From DASVBJ01 sp036375895 (GTDB lineage Bacteria > Actinomycetota > Actinomycetes > JACCUZ01), in contig DASVBJ010000126.1 in NCBI GenBank assembly GCA_036375895.1, forward strand, positions 1 to 7,499: a stretch of 7,499 nt of DNA. The letters are read 5' to 3'. Numbering within the stretch: the first letter of the stretch is position 1; every line of letters starts with the position of its first letter. A program made the translations under genes and the position numbers. The notes under the pieces were generated by a model that was not told the DNA's origin, did not search any database, and saw only the letters and a list, made by a program, of their open reading frames with translations. Positions 1 to 5,556 of this stretch are shown here, piece by piece.

Positions 1-357
1 GAGGGTCAACGGGCCGTTGGCCGTCGCCGCCTCAATGGCCTCCAGCGGCGTCATCCCGGCCTCGACGAGCAAGGGCAGCTCGCGTCCGTTCCGCCCCCAG
101 GAGGCGGGCAGATCACTGCCGCTGTAGGCAATGTCGGTCCCCGCGGCAATGGTGACCCCGCGCTCGTGGGCCATGGCCACGGCCGCGGCGTGTCTGTCGG
201 CGATTGCGGCAATCTTCGTGCTCGCGTACGGCGGCAGCTGATCGCTCGCGAGAGTCTCCGCGATGATCGTGCGCGTGGGCACCAGGAGGGCTCCGGTCTC
301 GCGCATGGCGTCGCACACCTCCTCATCGAGGTAGGTGCCACGTCGCCCGGCGCACGC
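1..357 (-). pseudogene. Amidohydrolase (imidazolonepropionase-like), C-terminal fragment lacking its N-terminal half; also cut by the window's left edge
   Basis: The minus-strand frame reads GTYLDEEVCDAMRETGALLVPT, then later GVTIAAGTDIAYSG and LLVEAGMTPLEAIEAAT. This is the C-terminal part of the metal-dependent amidohydrolase family that includes imidazolonepropionase-like enzymes and Xaa-Pro/arginine carboxypeptidase-type proteins. The Asp of GTD (about position 150) is the family's C-terminal metal ligand. The 3' end runs off the left edge. Going upstream, recognisable homology stops near 339: the family's usual EHGTYLD appears as RRGTYLD, and an in-frame stop lies at 358-360 with no start codon between. 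None of the three minus frames over 360-520 shows the expected HAxxxxAI..AV..GV.SIEH region. The HxH metal site and most of the TIM barrel are therefore absent. I read it as a 5'-truncated pseudogene. Family assignment is firm; pseudogene status is less so, since a sequencing indel plus divergence cannot be excluded. Substrate is unknown. Confidence 0.72.
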
Positions 358-521
358 TCATGCAGCACAGAGTGAAGTGCGGATTGCCGATGGGCGCGTG
401 GGTGTCAGATGTCTAGCGGGACGGTCCACCTCGGCCCGTTACTCGGGCTGGTCTTCAGCATGCACGTCACAGTCGCATGCCGAGCTCCGGCCGGCCACGC
501 CCCTTCAAATAGCCTGCGACC
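358..521. other. Intergenic stretch between amidohydrolase remnant and epimerase gene
   Basis: No supportable coding sequence is seen. It contains a small hairpin (CGGCCCG at 432-438, loop TTACT, CGGGCTG at 444-450, one G-U pair) and two copies of the palindromic hexamer GCATGC at 458-463 and 475-480, 17 bp apart. The hairpin is weak for a terminator and has no T-run. The paired GCATGC boxes upstream of the epimerase could be a regulator site, but nothing in the sequence names the regulator. Confidence 0.4.
510..521 (+). promoter_or_regulatory. Candidate -10 element for a leaderless epimerase mRNA
   Basis: TAGCCT at 510-515 fits the actinobacterial TANNNT -10 consensus. It lies 6 bp before the ATG at 522, which would put the transcription start at or next to the A of the start codon. 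The bases before the ATG (CAAATAGCCTGCGACC) contain no Shine-Dalgarno-like purine run, which agrees with leaderless translation, a common mode in Actinobacteria. No good -35 hexamer is visible around 486-493. This is inferred from spacing only. Confidence 0.35.
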
Positions 522-1541
522 ATGAGCGAGGGCGCACGGGCTGTCGTGGCCGGCTGGAACGGGTTCATCGGACGCCGTCTCGTCGATGATCTCGCCGCTC
601 GCGGATACGACGTCGCACGCGTCGGGCGCAATGGCCCGGATGGTCGGTGGGGCGATCCCACAACGCTCGCCGGTCTCGTCGACGGCGCGGCCCTGGTTGT
701 GAACCTGGCTGGCAAGAGCGTGGGCTGCCGCTACACCGAAAGGAACCGGGACGAGATCCTGCGCTCACGTGTGGCCACGACACGGCAGCTGCGGAAGGCG
801 ATCGCCGCTGCTGAGGAACCGCCGCAACTGTGGCTCAACGCCAGCACCGCGACGATCTATCGCTACGCCCTCGACCGCCCACAGACCGAGTCCGAGGGCG
901 AGCTCGGCACGGGCTTCTCGGTCGACGTGGCGCGCAGTTGGGAGCGGGAGCTCTTCGCCGGCGACCTGCCGGGCACGCGCCGCGTGGCGTTGCGCATGGC
1001 CATCGTGCTCGGCGGACCGGCCTCCGACTTGCTCGCCCGGATCGCCCGGCTGGGTGTCGGCGGCGCGCAGTACGACGGCTGGTGGTTCCAGCACCGCCGC
1101 TACCGCGGCATCGGCGACGACCCCACGGGCGGGCCGGTGCCGATCCACCACTCGCACGGTCGGCAGAAGTTCTCCTGGATCCACATCGACGACGTTCTGG
1201 CTGCCATCCGTTTCCTTGAGCAGCGGGATGACCTTGACGGTCCGGTGAACCTCTCATCGCCGAACCCGAGTGACAACCGAACCCTGATGACCCATCTACG
1301 TCGCACGGTGGGCATGCCGATCGGCCTCCCCGTGCCGCGGTGGCTGCTGGAGCCCGCGTTATGGGCGCTTCGCAACGAGTCCGAGCTCGTGCTGAAGAGC
1401 CGGTGGGTGTTGCCGGATCGGCTCACATCCGCCGGGTTCGAGTTCCGCTGGCCGCAGCTCGGTCCCGCCCTTGACGACACCGTCGTCTCGCGTCCTCGGA
1501 CGGCGCACGCCGACGCTCACGTCAGCCCTGACGTACGTTAG
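522..1541 (+). CDS. TIGR01777 family NAD(P)-binding epimerase/oxidoreductase with DUF1731 C-terminal domain
   Basis: This 339-residue protein belongs to the extended SDR/epimerase superfamily (SDR39U1/YfcH-like). Residues 7-20 hold the Rossmann glycine motif GWNGFIG (11-17), and NLAGKSV at 61-67 is the family's N-(L)-AG strand motif. FSWIHIDDV (217-225) is the conserved segment before the C-terminal part. Residues about 250-316 (DNRTLMTHLRR, LPVPRW, LKSRWVLPDRL, AGFEF.WP) match DUF1731. The usual active-site region is TATIYRYA (109-116) rather than a clear YxxxK, so catalytic chemistry is unsure. An insertion at about 183-212 (QYDGWWFQHRRYRGIGDD) is characteristic of one actinobacterial/bacterial subfamily. 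The enzyme is probably cytosolic, with no signal peptide or membrane segment. Substrate is unknown; relatives are only genetically linked to cell-division and stress phenotypes. The ATG at 522 is chosen because it directly precedes the Rossmann strand. The gene stands alone, 118 bp before the next one. The last 20 residues are low-complexity and non-conserved. Confidence 0.93.
   Translation: MSEGARAVVAGWNGFIGRRLVDDLAARGYDVARVGRNGPDGRWGDPTTLAGLVDGAALVVNLAGKSVGCRYTERNRDEILRSRVATTRQLRKAIAAAEEPPQLWLNASTATIYRYALDRPQTESEGELGTGFSVDVARSWERELFAGDLPGTRRVALRMAIVLGGPASDLLARIARLGVGGAQYDGWWFQHRRYRGIGDDPTGGPVPIHHSHGRQKFSWIHIDDVLAAIRFLEQRDDLDGPVNLSSPNPSDNRTLMTHLRRTVGMPIGLPVPRWLLEPALWALRNESELVLKSRWVLPDRLTSAGFEFRWPQLGPALDDTVVSRPRTAHADAHVSPDVR
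1519..1534. repeat. 16-bp dyad ACGTCAG-CC-CTGACGT at the end of the epimerase gene
   Basis: The two 7-bp arms are perfectly complementary and separated by 2 bp, followed by a second small palindrome ACGTACGT at 1531-1538. It overlaps the last codons of the epimerase. The loop is too short for a good RNA hairpin and no T-run follows, so it is not convincing as a terminator. A protein-binding site or chance are both possible. Confidence 0.3.
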
Positions 1542-1581
1542 ACAGCCGGCCGTCCTCGCCGTCGATGTCCGTAGTCGACGA

Positions 1582-1608
1582 TGTCGATTTCTGTGCCACG
1601 GTTCCGAC
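1582..1608 (+). promoter_or_regulatory. Candidate ECF42-dependent promoter for the YCII-ECF42 operon
   Basis: TGTCGA at 1582-1587, a 17-bp spacer, and CGAC at 1605-1608 match the motif I recall being reported for ECF42 sigma factors from Streptomyces venezuelae (TGTCGA in the -35 region and CG[A/T]C in the -10 region). The element lies 51 bp upstream of the YCII start and in the same direction, so the sigma factor encoded second in the operon probably drives its own operon. Transcription would begin near 1614, giving a leader of about 45 nt. The sequence match is direct; the functional reading is inference. Confidence 0.68.
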
Positions 1609-1621
1609 GTTCGGGTATGAA

Positions 1622-1639
1622 GGTGGCCGATCGGCCGCC
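1622..1639 (+). other. Possible leader hairpin (GGTGGCC-GATC-GGCCGCC)
   Basis: It contains the perfect 12-bp palindrome GGCCGATCGGCC (1625-1636). With flanking pairs, including one G-U, it can form a 7-bp stem with a 4-nt GATC loop in the mRNA leader. It ends 9 nt before the AGGAG at 1649-1653 that serves the YCII gene. It could affect translation or be a DNA-binding site. No Rho-independent terminator features follow. Confidence 0.3.
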
Positions 1640-1659
1640 GCCAGGAGCAGGAGAACCCG

Positions 1660-2046
1660 ATGAAGTACGTCATTCTGATCCACTCCAACCCGCAGCCGTG
1701 GGGTCACCCGACGAGCGACCACACCAGGGAGTACCAGGCGTTGCCGGCCCAGCAGCAGAAAGATCTTGGGGCTCGGTGGGAGAAGGTGTTCGGCGACGCC
1801 GATGCCAAGGGCGAGATCATCTACGGGTGCGCGCTGGGCGACCCGACATCCTCGCGGGTGTTCCACTTCCAGGGCGAGCCGGTTCCGATCGACGGTCCCT
1901 ACGCCGAGAGCAAGGAGCACCTGGCCGGCTTCTTCCTGATCGACGTGGAGTCCCAGGAGCGTGCCGAGGAGATCGCCGCTGCATTCTCGTGCCCGGGCGA
2001 CACGATCGAGCTCCGGCCGACGATGCGACCGGGCTGCGAGTCCTGA
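1660..2046 (+). CDS. YCII/DGPF-domain protein
   Basis: A 128-residue YCII-related (DGPF) protein with a ferredoxin-like fold. It starts with the usual strand MKYVILIHS. The signature segment PIDGPYAESKEHLAGFFLID spans about 76-95, with DGPY (78-81) in place of the canonical DGPF, and VESQERAEEIAAAF is the following helix. The DGPF Asp is the proposed catalytic or ligand-binding residue in this fold; the biochemical function of sigma-linked DGPF proteins is not established. Length is normal for the family, and it is cytosolic with no signal peptide. The ATG is preceded by AGGAG at 1649-1653 with a 6-nt gap, a good ribosome-binding site. The stop codon lies 5 bp before the GTG of the sigma factor, so the two are almost certainly one operon. 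Genomic pairing of DGPF genes with ECF42 sigma factors is a known conserved association, which makes this protein the likely partner or target of the downstream factor. Confidence 0.93.
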   Translation: MKYVILIHSNPQPWGHPTSDHTREYQALPAQQQKDLGARWEKVFGDADAKGEIIYGCALGDPTSSRVFHFQGEPVPIDGPYAESKEHLAGFFLIDVESQERAEEIAAAFSCPGDTIELRPTMRPGCES

Positions 2047-2051
2047 CTTCT

Positions 2052-3257
2052 GTGCCCACCGAGATCGGGGACGTGTGGCGCCGCGAGGCGCCACACGTCC
2101 TCGCGGCGCTGCTGCGAGGCGGATCCGTCCTGGAGGACTGCGAGGACGCAGCTCAGGAGGCGTTGCTCGCCGCCGCCGAACAGTGGCCCCATGACGGCGT
2201 GCCACAGAACCCGCGCGGATGGTTGATCCGGGTCGCCTCCCGCCGCCTGATCGACGCCCACAGGGCGAACGCCGCCCGCACCAACCGGGAGGTCCACGAG
2301 GAGACGTCGAGGGCCGTGCTGTGGAGCGAGCGCACCGGGGATCACGACGACTCCCTCCAGATGCTCGTGCTGTGCTGCCACCCCAGCCTCAGCACCGCCT
2401 CGGCCGTCGCCCTCACGCTGCGAGCAGTCGCCGGATTGACCACCCGAGAGATCGCGGCAGGGCTTCTGGTGCCCGAGACCACGGCCGCCCAGCGGATCAG
2501 CCGAGCCAAGGCCACCCTGCGCGCACAAGGTGCCCGGTTCGGCACCGTCGAGGCACCAGAGCTGCCCCAACGCCTGCACGCTGTCCGGCACGTGCTGCAC
2601 CTGATCTTCACCACCGGAGCCGCTCCACCTTCCGGCGGTGAGGTCATCAACCATGACTTGGTCACCGAGGCCATACGGCTCACCGAACGGCTACACCGGG
2701 CGCTGCCTCGCGACCCCGAGACCATGGGACTGCTCGCCCTGATGCTGCTGGTGGAAGCGCGGGCCGCGGCGCGCACGCGAGACGGGATCCTGATCCCCCT
2801 GGCCGAGCAGGACCGGGCGGTGTGGGACCAGGAGAAGATCGCGCGCGGGGTTTCCCTGCTCGAGGCAGCGCTCCCGAGCGGCCCGGTCGGACCCTTCCAG
2901 CTTCAGGCTGCGATCGCGGCCGTGCACGCCACAGCCGAAACGCTGCAATCCACTGACTGGGCCCAGATCCACGAGCTCTACCGGATGCTGCTCACCGTGG
3001 CACCCAGTCCCGCCGCTGCGCTCGGGGCTGCCATCGCCCTCAGTGAGCTGGACGGACCCGCTGCCGGACTGGAAGCGCTACGGCCCCTCCTGACAGCACG
3101 CCCGCGAGACCACCGCATCCTCGCCGCTGTCGCGCACCTACTGGACGCCCTGGGAAGCCCGGAAGCCGCGGACGCCTACCAGCGGGCGGCCACCCTCACC
3201 GACTCCATCCCCGAACAGCGCTACCTCAACGCCAAAGCCCAACAGGCGCGAAACTGA
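2052..3257 (+). CDS. ECF42-type RNA polymerase sigma factor with C-terminal TPR-like extension
   Basis: A 401-residue ECF42-group sigma factor. Region 2 is at about 10-75, including DCEDAAQEALLAAAEQWP (29-46) and NPRGWLIRVASRRLIDAHR (53-71). VLCCHPSLS (106-114) leads to region 4 at about 117-157, with the HTH GLTTREIAAGLLVPETTAAQ and ISRAKATLR. The remaining 240 residues are helical (DUF6596/TPR-like), with family markers such as GLLALMLLVEARAAAR, LAEQDRAVWDQEKIARG, LQAAIAAVHA and TDWAQIHELYRML. The extension is the diagnostic ECF42 feature and is thought to replace a separate anti-sigma factor in signal handling; none is encoded here. The frame stays open upstream to 1581, but the GTG at 2052 is preferred: it gives the family-typical N-terminus (MPTEIGDVWRREAPHVL), avoids a long overlap with the YCII gene, and sits 5 bp after that gene's stop, fitting translational coupling. 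The inducing signal is unknown. The usual LIFNEGY is LIFTTGA here, a modest divergence. Confidence 0.95.
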   Translation: MPTEIGDVWRREAPHVLAALLRGGSVLEDCEDAAQEALLAAAEQWPHDGVPQNPRGWLIRVASRRLIDAHRANAARTNREVHEETSRAVLWSERTGDHDDSLQMLVLCCHPSLSTASAVALTLRAVAGLTTREIAAGLLVPETTAAQRISRAKATLRAQGARFGTVEAPELPQRLHAVRHVLHLIFTTGAAPPSGGEVINHDLVTEAIRLTERLHRALPRDPETMGLLALMLLVEARAAARTRDGILIPLAEQDRAVWDQEKIARGVSLLEAALPSGPVGPFQLQAAIAAVHATAETLQSTDWAQIHELYRMLLTVAPSPAAALGAAIALSELDGPAAGLEALRPLLTARPRDHRILAAVAHLLDALGSPEAADAYQRAATLTDSIPEQRYLNAKAQQARN

Positions 3258-3322
3258 CCTCTGCCACACCCAAGCCATACGCGCGTTCAAGCCGCAGAGA
3301 AAAGCGCGGCAGCGGCCCCGGG
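3258..3322. other. Convergent intergenic gap, no clear terminator
   Basis: These 65 bp separate the 3' ends of the sigma factor (plus) and the HxlR regulator (minus). Only weak inverted repeats are present: CTCTGC at 3259-3264 against GCAGAG at 3294-3299 with a 29-nt loop, and GCCGC/GCGGC at 3291-3310. Neither resembles a good intrinsic terminator, so termination may be Rho-dependent or read-through may occur. Confidence 0.4.
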
Positions 3323-3952
3323 CTACGCCTCGACCGGCTCCTCGACCCGCTCGGGTGCCACCTCGACGAGCCGGCGCAGCAGCGCGTGGTCCCCGTGGAC
3401 CGAGACGTGGTCGAGGCTCCGGTCGACGAACAGCTCGTAGATGCCGAGGGCGTCACCCTCCACGACGACGTCGGGGTCCTCGACGGGGCCCGGTAGGGCC
3501 TCGCCGTCGACCAGGCAGGCGATCTCGTCCCCGATACGGAACTCGAACCGGCCGGGTGGCGCGATCGGGGCGAGCACCGCGTCCAGCGCGTTCACCAGCC
3601 AGCCGGGGAAGAGCTCGTCCTCATCGGTCGGCGGCCCGAGCGAGCGGGCGCCCCACAGCGCCAGCTCCCGGATGGCCCCCTTCAGGTCGCGGCCGTACTC
3701 GGTGAGCTCGTACACGCGGGAGGCGGCCGGCGGCGGCAGCGTCCGCTTGCGCACCACACCGCAGGCCTCGAGGTCACGCAGCCGGGCGGCCAGGATGTTC
3801 GTGCCGATGCCGAGGGTCTCGGCGAGGTCGGTGTAGCGCTTGGGGCCGCGCATCAGGTCGCGTACGACGAGCAGGGCCCACCGCTCGCCGATCAGGTCGA
3901 GCGCGTGCGCGACCGGACAGTACTGGTCATACCGCTTCCCCATGCCGCCCAT
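3323..3952 (-). CDS. HxlR-family winged-helix transcriptional regulator with a C-terminal SCP2-like extension
   Basis: A 209-residue regulator. The N-terminal 105 residues are a typical HxlR winged helix: CPVAHALDLIGERWALLVVR (12-31), the recognition region RYTDLAETLGIGTNILAARL (39-58), and the wing/following helix with SRVYELTEYGRDL (78-90). Cys12 is at the position of the conserved N-terminal Cys that several HxlR members (HypR, YodB, QorR types) use for thiol or electrophile sensing; Cys64 is a further thiol. Plain HxlR proteins are about 110-130 residues. The extra C-terminal 85-90 residues (RFEFRIGDEIACLVDGEAL, then VVVEGDALGIYELFVD) resemble the SCP2-like domain seen in longer actinobacterial members and may bind a hydrophobic ligand. 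The ATG at 3950-3952 has a GGGG run upstream; an in-frame ATG at 3941-3943 is an alternative. It is divergent from the drug exporter across 103 bp and is the likely repressor of that gene and of itself. Confidence 0.92.
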   Translation of the reverse strand: MGGMGKRYDQYCPVAHALDLIGERWALLVVRDLMRGPKRYTDLAETLGIGTNILAARLRDLEACGVVRKRTLPPPAASRVYELTEYGRDLKGAIRELALWGARSLGPPTDEDELFPGWLVNALDAVLAPIAPPGRFEFRIGDEIACLVDGEALPGPVEDPDVVVEGDALGIYELFVDRSLDHVSVHGDHALLRRLVEVAPERVEEPVEA

Positions 3953-3963
3953 CGTAGCCCCAA

Positions 3964-4022
3964 ACTTGCTGTTGCGAAGATAGTACTTGCAATTTAAAAG
4001 CAGGCGCTGCTAACTTGCAAGT
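3964..4022. promoter_or_regulatory. Shared divergent promoter/operator region of the HxlR regulator and the exporter
   Basis: In an unusually AT-rich pocket, ACTTGC occurs three times in one orientation: 3964-3969, 3985-3990 and 4013-4018. The last lies in a perfect 10-bp palindrome ACTTGCAAGT (4013-4022), and the middle copy is a near-palindrome (ACTTGCAATT). The outer sequences also form a larger imperfect inverted repeat: 3973-3992 (GCGAAGA then ACTTGCAA) against 4015-4032 (TTGCAAGTCTTCGTTGCA), with a 4-nt TAGT insertion in the left arm. Candidate promoters overlap. Plus strand: TTGCAA (3987-3992), 18 bp, TAACTT (4011-4016). Minus strand: TTGCAA (4020-4015), 17 bp, TTAAAT (3997-3992), or a -10 TACTAT (3985-3980). 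A dimer at the palindrome would cover the exporter -10 and the regulator -35, fitting repression of both genes. The repeats are seen directly; the regulator assignment is inferred from location. Confidence 0.6.
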
Positions 4023-4055
4023 CTTCGTTGCATCGAGCAGAAGGGACGAGGCGAG

Positions 4056-5504
4056 ATGGTCACCTCGGAACGACGGAAGTGGCTGGCACTGGCGCTGCTG
4101 AGCGCGGTCCAGTTCATGGTCGTCCTGGACATCGCGGTCGTGAACGTGGCACTGCCGTCGATCAAGGTCGACCTCGGGTTCTCCCAGGAGGACCTCCAGT
4201 GGGTGATCAGCGCATACGCGCTGGTGTTCGGGGGCCTGCTGCTACTCGGCGGCCGATCGGCCGACCTGCTGGGGCGGCGCCGCGTGTTCCTCGCGGGCCT
4301 GCTCGTGTTCACCGCGGCGTCCCTGCTCGCCGGGCTGGCGTGGTCGGAGCCGTCGCTGATCGGGGCGCGGGCGCTGCAGGGGCTCGGGGCGGCGATCATC
4401 TCCCCCGCCGCCCTCTCGATCGTCTCGACGACCTTCGCCGAGGGACGGGAGCGCAACGTCGCGCTCGGCGTGTGGGGCGCGGTCGGCGGCTTCGGCGGCG
4501 CGGCCGGCGTCCTGCTCGGCGGGATCTTCACCGACACCCTGGGCTGGGAGTGGATCTTCTTCGTCAACGTGCCCGTCGGCCTGGCCGCGTTCGCACTGGC
4601 GCCGGTCCTGCTCGTCGAGAGCCGCGACGCCCACGTCACCAGGTTCGACGCCCCGGGTGCCGCGCTCGTGACGACCGGGCTCTCCTCCCTCGTCTACGCG
4701 ATCACCCAGGCCGGCCAGAACGGCTGGCTGGCCGGGCGGACGGTGGCCTTCTTCGGGACGGCGCTGATCCTGCTCGCCGGCTTCGTGGTCTGGGAGCTCC
4801 GCCAGACCGAGCCGCTGATGCGGTTCGGCATCCTGCGCAGCCGGACAGTGACCGGCGCGAACGTGGCCGGCTTCATCCTGGGCACCGCGATGTTCTCGAT
4901 GTTCCTGATGCTGACGCTGTACATGCAGCAGGTGCTCGGCTTCTCGGCCATGCGCACGGGCTTCGGGTACCTCGCCGTCGCGGGCACGGCGATCCTCTGG
5001 TCCACGGTGGCCGCGCAGCTGGTGACCCGCCTCGGGGTCAAGCCGGTGCTCGTCGTCGGGATGGCGAGCCTCACGGCGGGACTCGTGTACTTCACCCAGG
5101 TGTCGGTGGGCGGCTCGTACATCGGCGACCTGTTGCCGGGCTTCCTGCTCGTCGGGCTCGGGCTGGGCTTCTCGTTCGTGCCCATCTCGATCGCGGCCCT
5201 GGCGGGCATCCGGCCCGCCGAGGCGGGCCTCGCCTCCGGTCTGTACAACACGTCGCAGCAGATCGGTGGCGCGCTCGGCATCGCGGCCCTGTACACGATC
5301 GCGAGCTCCCAGACCGAGAGCGCGGTCGCGACCGGCACGGCCCTCCCCGTGGCGCTCGTCGACGGCTTCACAGCCGCCTTCACCGCCGGCGTGATCGTGG
5401 CGGCGCTCGGGATCGTCGCGGCACTGACGCTGATCCGCCGCGACGAGCTCGAGGTCGCGCCCGGGCCCGAGCCCGAGCTCGAGCTCGCGGCCGTGGGGGC
5501 GTAG
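4056..5504 (+). CDS. DHA2-family (14-TM) MFS drug:proton exporter
   Basis: A 482-residue EmrB/QacA-type major facilitator transporter in the cytoplasmic membrane, predicted to export drugs or toxic metabolites using the proton gradient. Visible motifs: LDIAVVNVALPSI (24-36) in TM1, the DHA motif; GGRSADLLGRRR (65-76), motif A in the TM2-3 loop with the conserved Asp and GRR; IGARALQGLGAAIISPAA (102-119), motif B in TM4 with its Arg; and GAVGGFGGAAGVLLGG (141-156), motif C of antiporters, with Ala/Val where Pro is canonical. GWEWIFFVNVPVG (163-175) is typical of DHA2. Hydrophobic segments continue to about 465 in a 14-TM pattern, followed by a short acidic cytosolic tail (EPEPELEL). GAGG at 4048-4051 and AAGGGA at 4041-4046 are the possible ribosome-binding sites. 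It is divergent from the HxlR regulator, which probably represses it, and ends at a strong hairpin. Substrate cannot be told from sequence. Confidence 0.94.
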   Translation: MVTSERRKWLALALLSAVQFMVVLDIAVVNVALPSIKVDLGFSQEDLQWVISAYALVFGGLLLLGGRSADLLGRRRVFLAGLLVFTAASLLAGLAWSEPSLIGARALQGLGAAIISPAALSIVSTTFAEGRERNVALGVWGAVGGFGGAAGVLLGGIFTDTLGWEWIFFVNVPVGLAAFALAPVLLVESRDAHVTRFDAPGAALVTTGLSSLVYAITQAGQNGWLAGRTVAFFGTALILLAGFVVWELRQTEPLMRFGILRSRTVTGANVAGFILGTAMFSMFLMLTLYMQQVLGFSAMRTGFGYLAVAGTAILWSTVAAQLVTRLGVKPVLVVGMASLTAGLVYFTQVSVGGSYIGDLLPGFLLVGLGLGFSFVPISIAALAGIRPAEAGLASGLYNTSQQIGGALGIAALYTIASSQTESAVATGTALPVALVDGFTAAFTAGVIVAALGIVAALTLIRRDELEVAPGPEPELELAAVGA

Positions 5505-5518
5505 GGACGTAGGTCGTC

Positions 5519-5553
5519 CGGTGCCCCGGGGGCTTCCCGCCCCCGGGGCACCG
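5519..5553. terminator. Perfect 15-bp GC-rich hairpin, probable bidirectional terminator
   Basis: Arms 5519-5533 (CGGTGCCCCGGGGGC) and 5539-5553 (GCCCCCGGGGCACCG) are exactly complementary around the 5-nt loop TTCCC. It sits 14 bp after the exporter stop and 3 bp before the end of the convergent caspase gene. There is no T-run on either side, as is common for actinobacterial terminators. Its symmetry and position between converging genes suggest it serves both. Confidence 0.85.
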
Positions 5554-5556
5554 TCG

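Noticed and set aside
51..368. Alternative minus-strand open frame over the amidohydrolase remnant
   Set aside because: Its product is compositionally biased with no family features, while the neighbouring frame gives clear amidohydrolase motifs. I also considered that the true gene continues in this frame by a frameshift near 340, but the sequence upstream does not resemble the expected SIEHG region.
1581..2051. N-terminal extension of the sigma factor in the same open frame
   Set aside because: It would overlap the whole YCII gene out of frame, and the extra residues have no homology to sigma factors. The GTG at 2052 gives the normal family N-terminus.
3259..3299. CTCTGC/GCAGAG inverted repeat as a terminator between the sigma factor and HxlR genes
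   Set aside because: A 6-bp stem with a 29-nt loop and no T-run is too weak to call.
4028..5512. Long plus-strand open frame overlapping the exporter gene
   Set aside because: Its product is low-complexity Arg/Gly/Pro-rich sequence, the expected out-of-frame shadow of a GC-rich gene. The other frame has clear DHA2 motifs.
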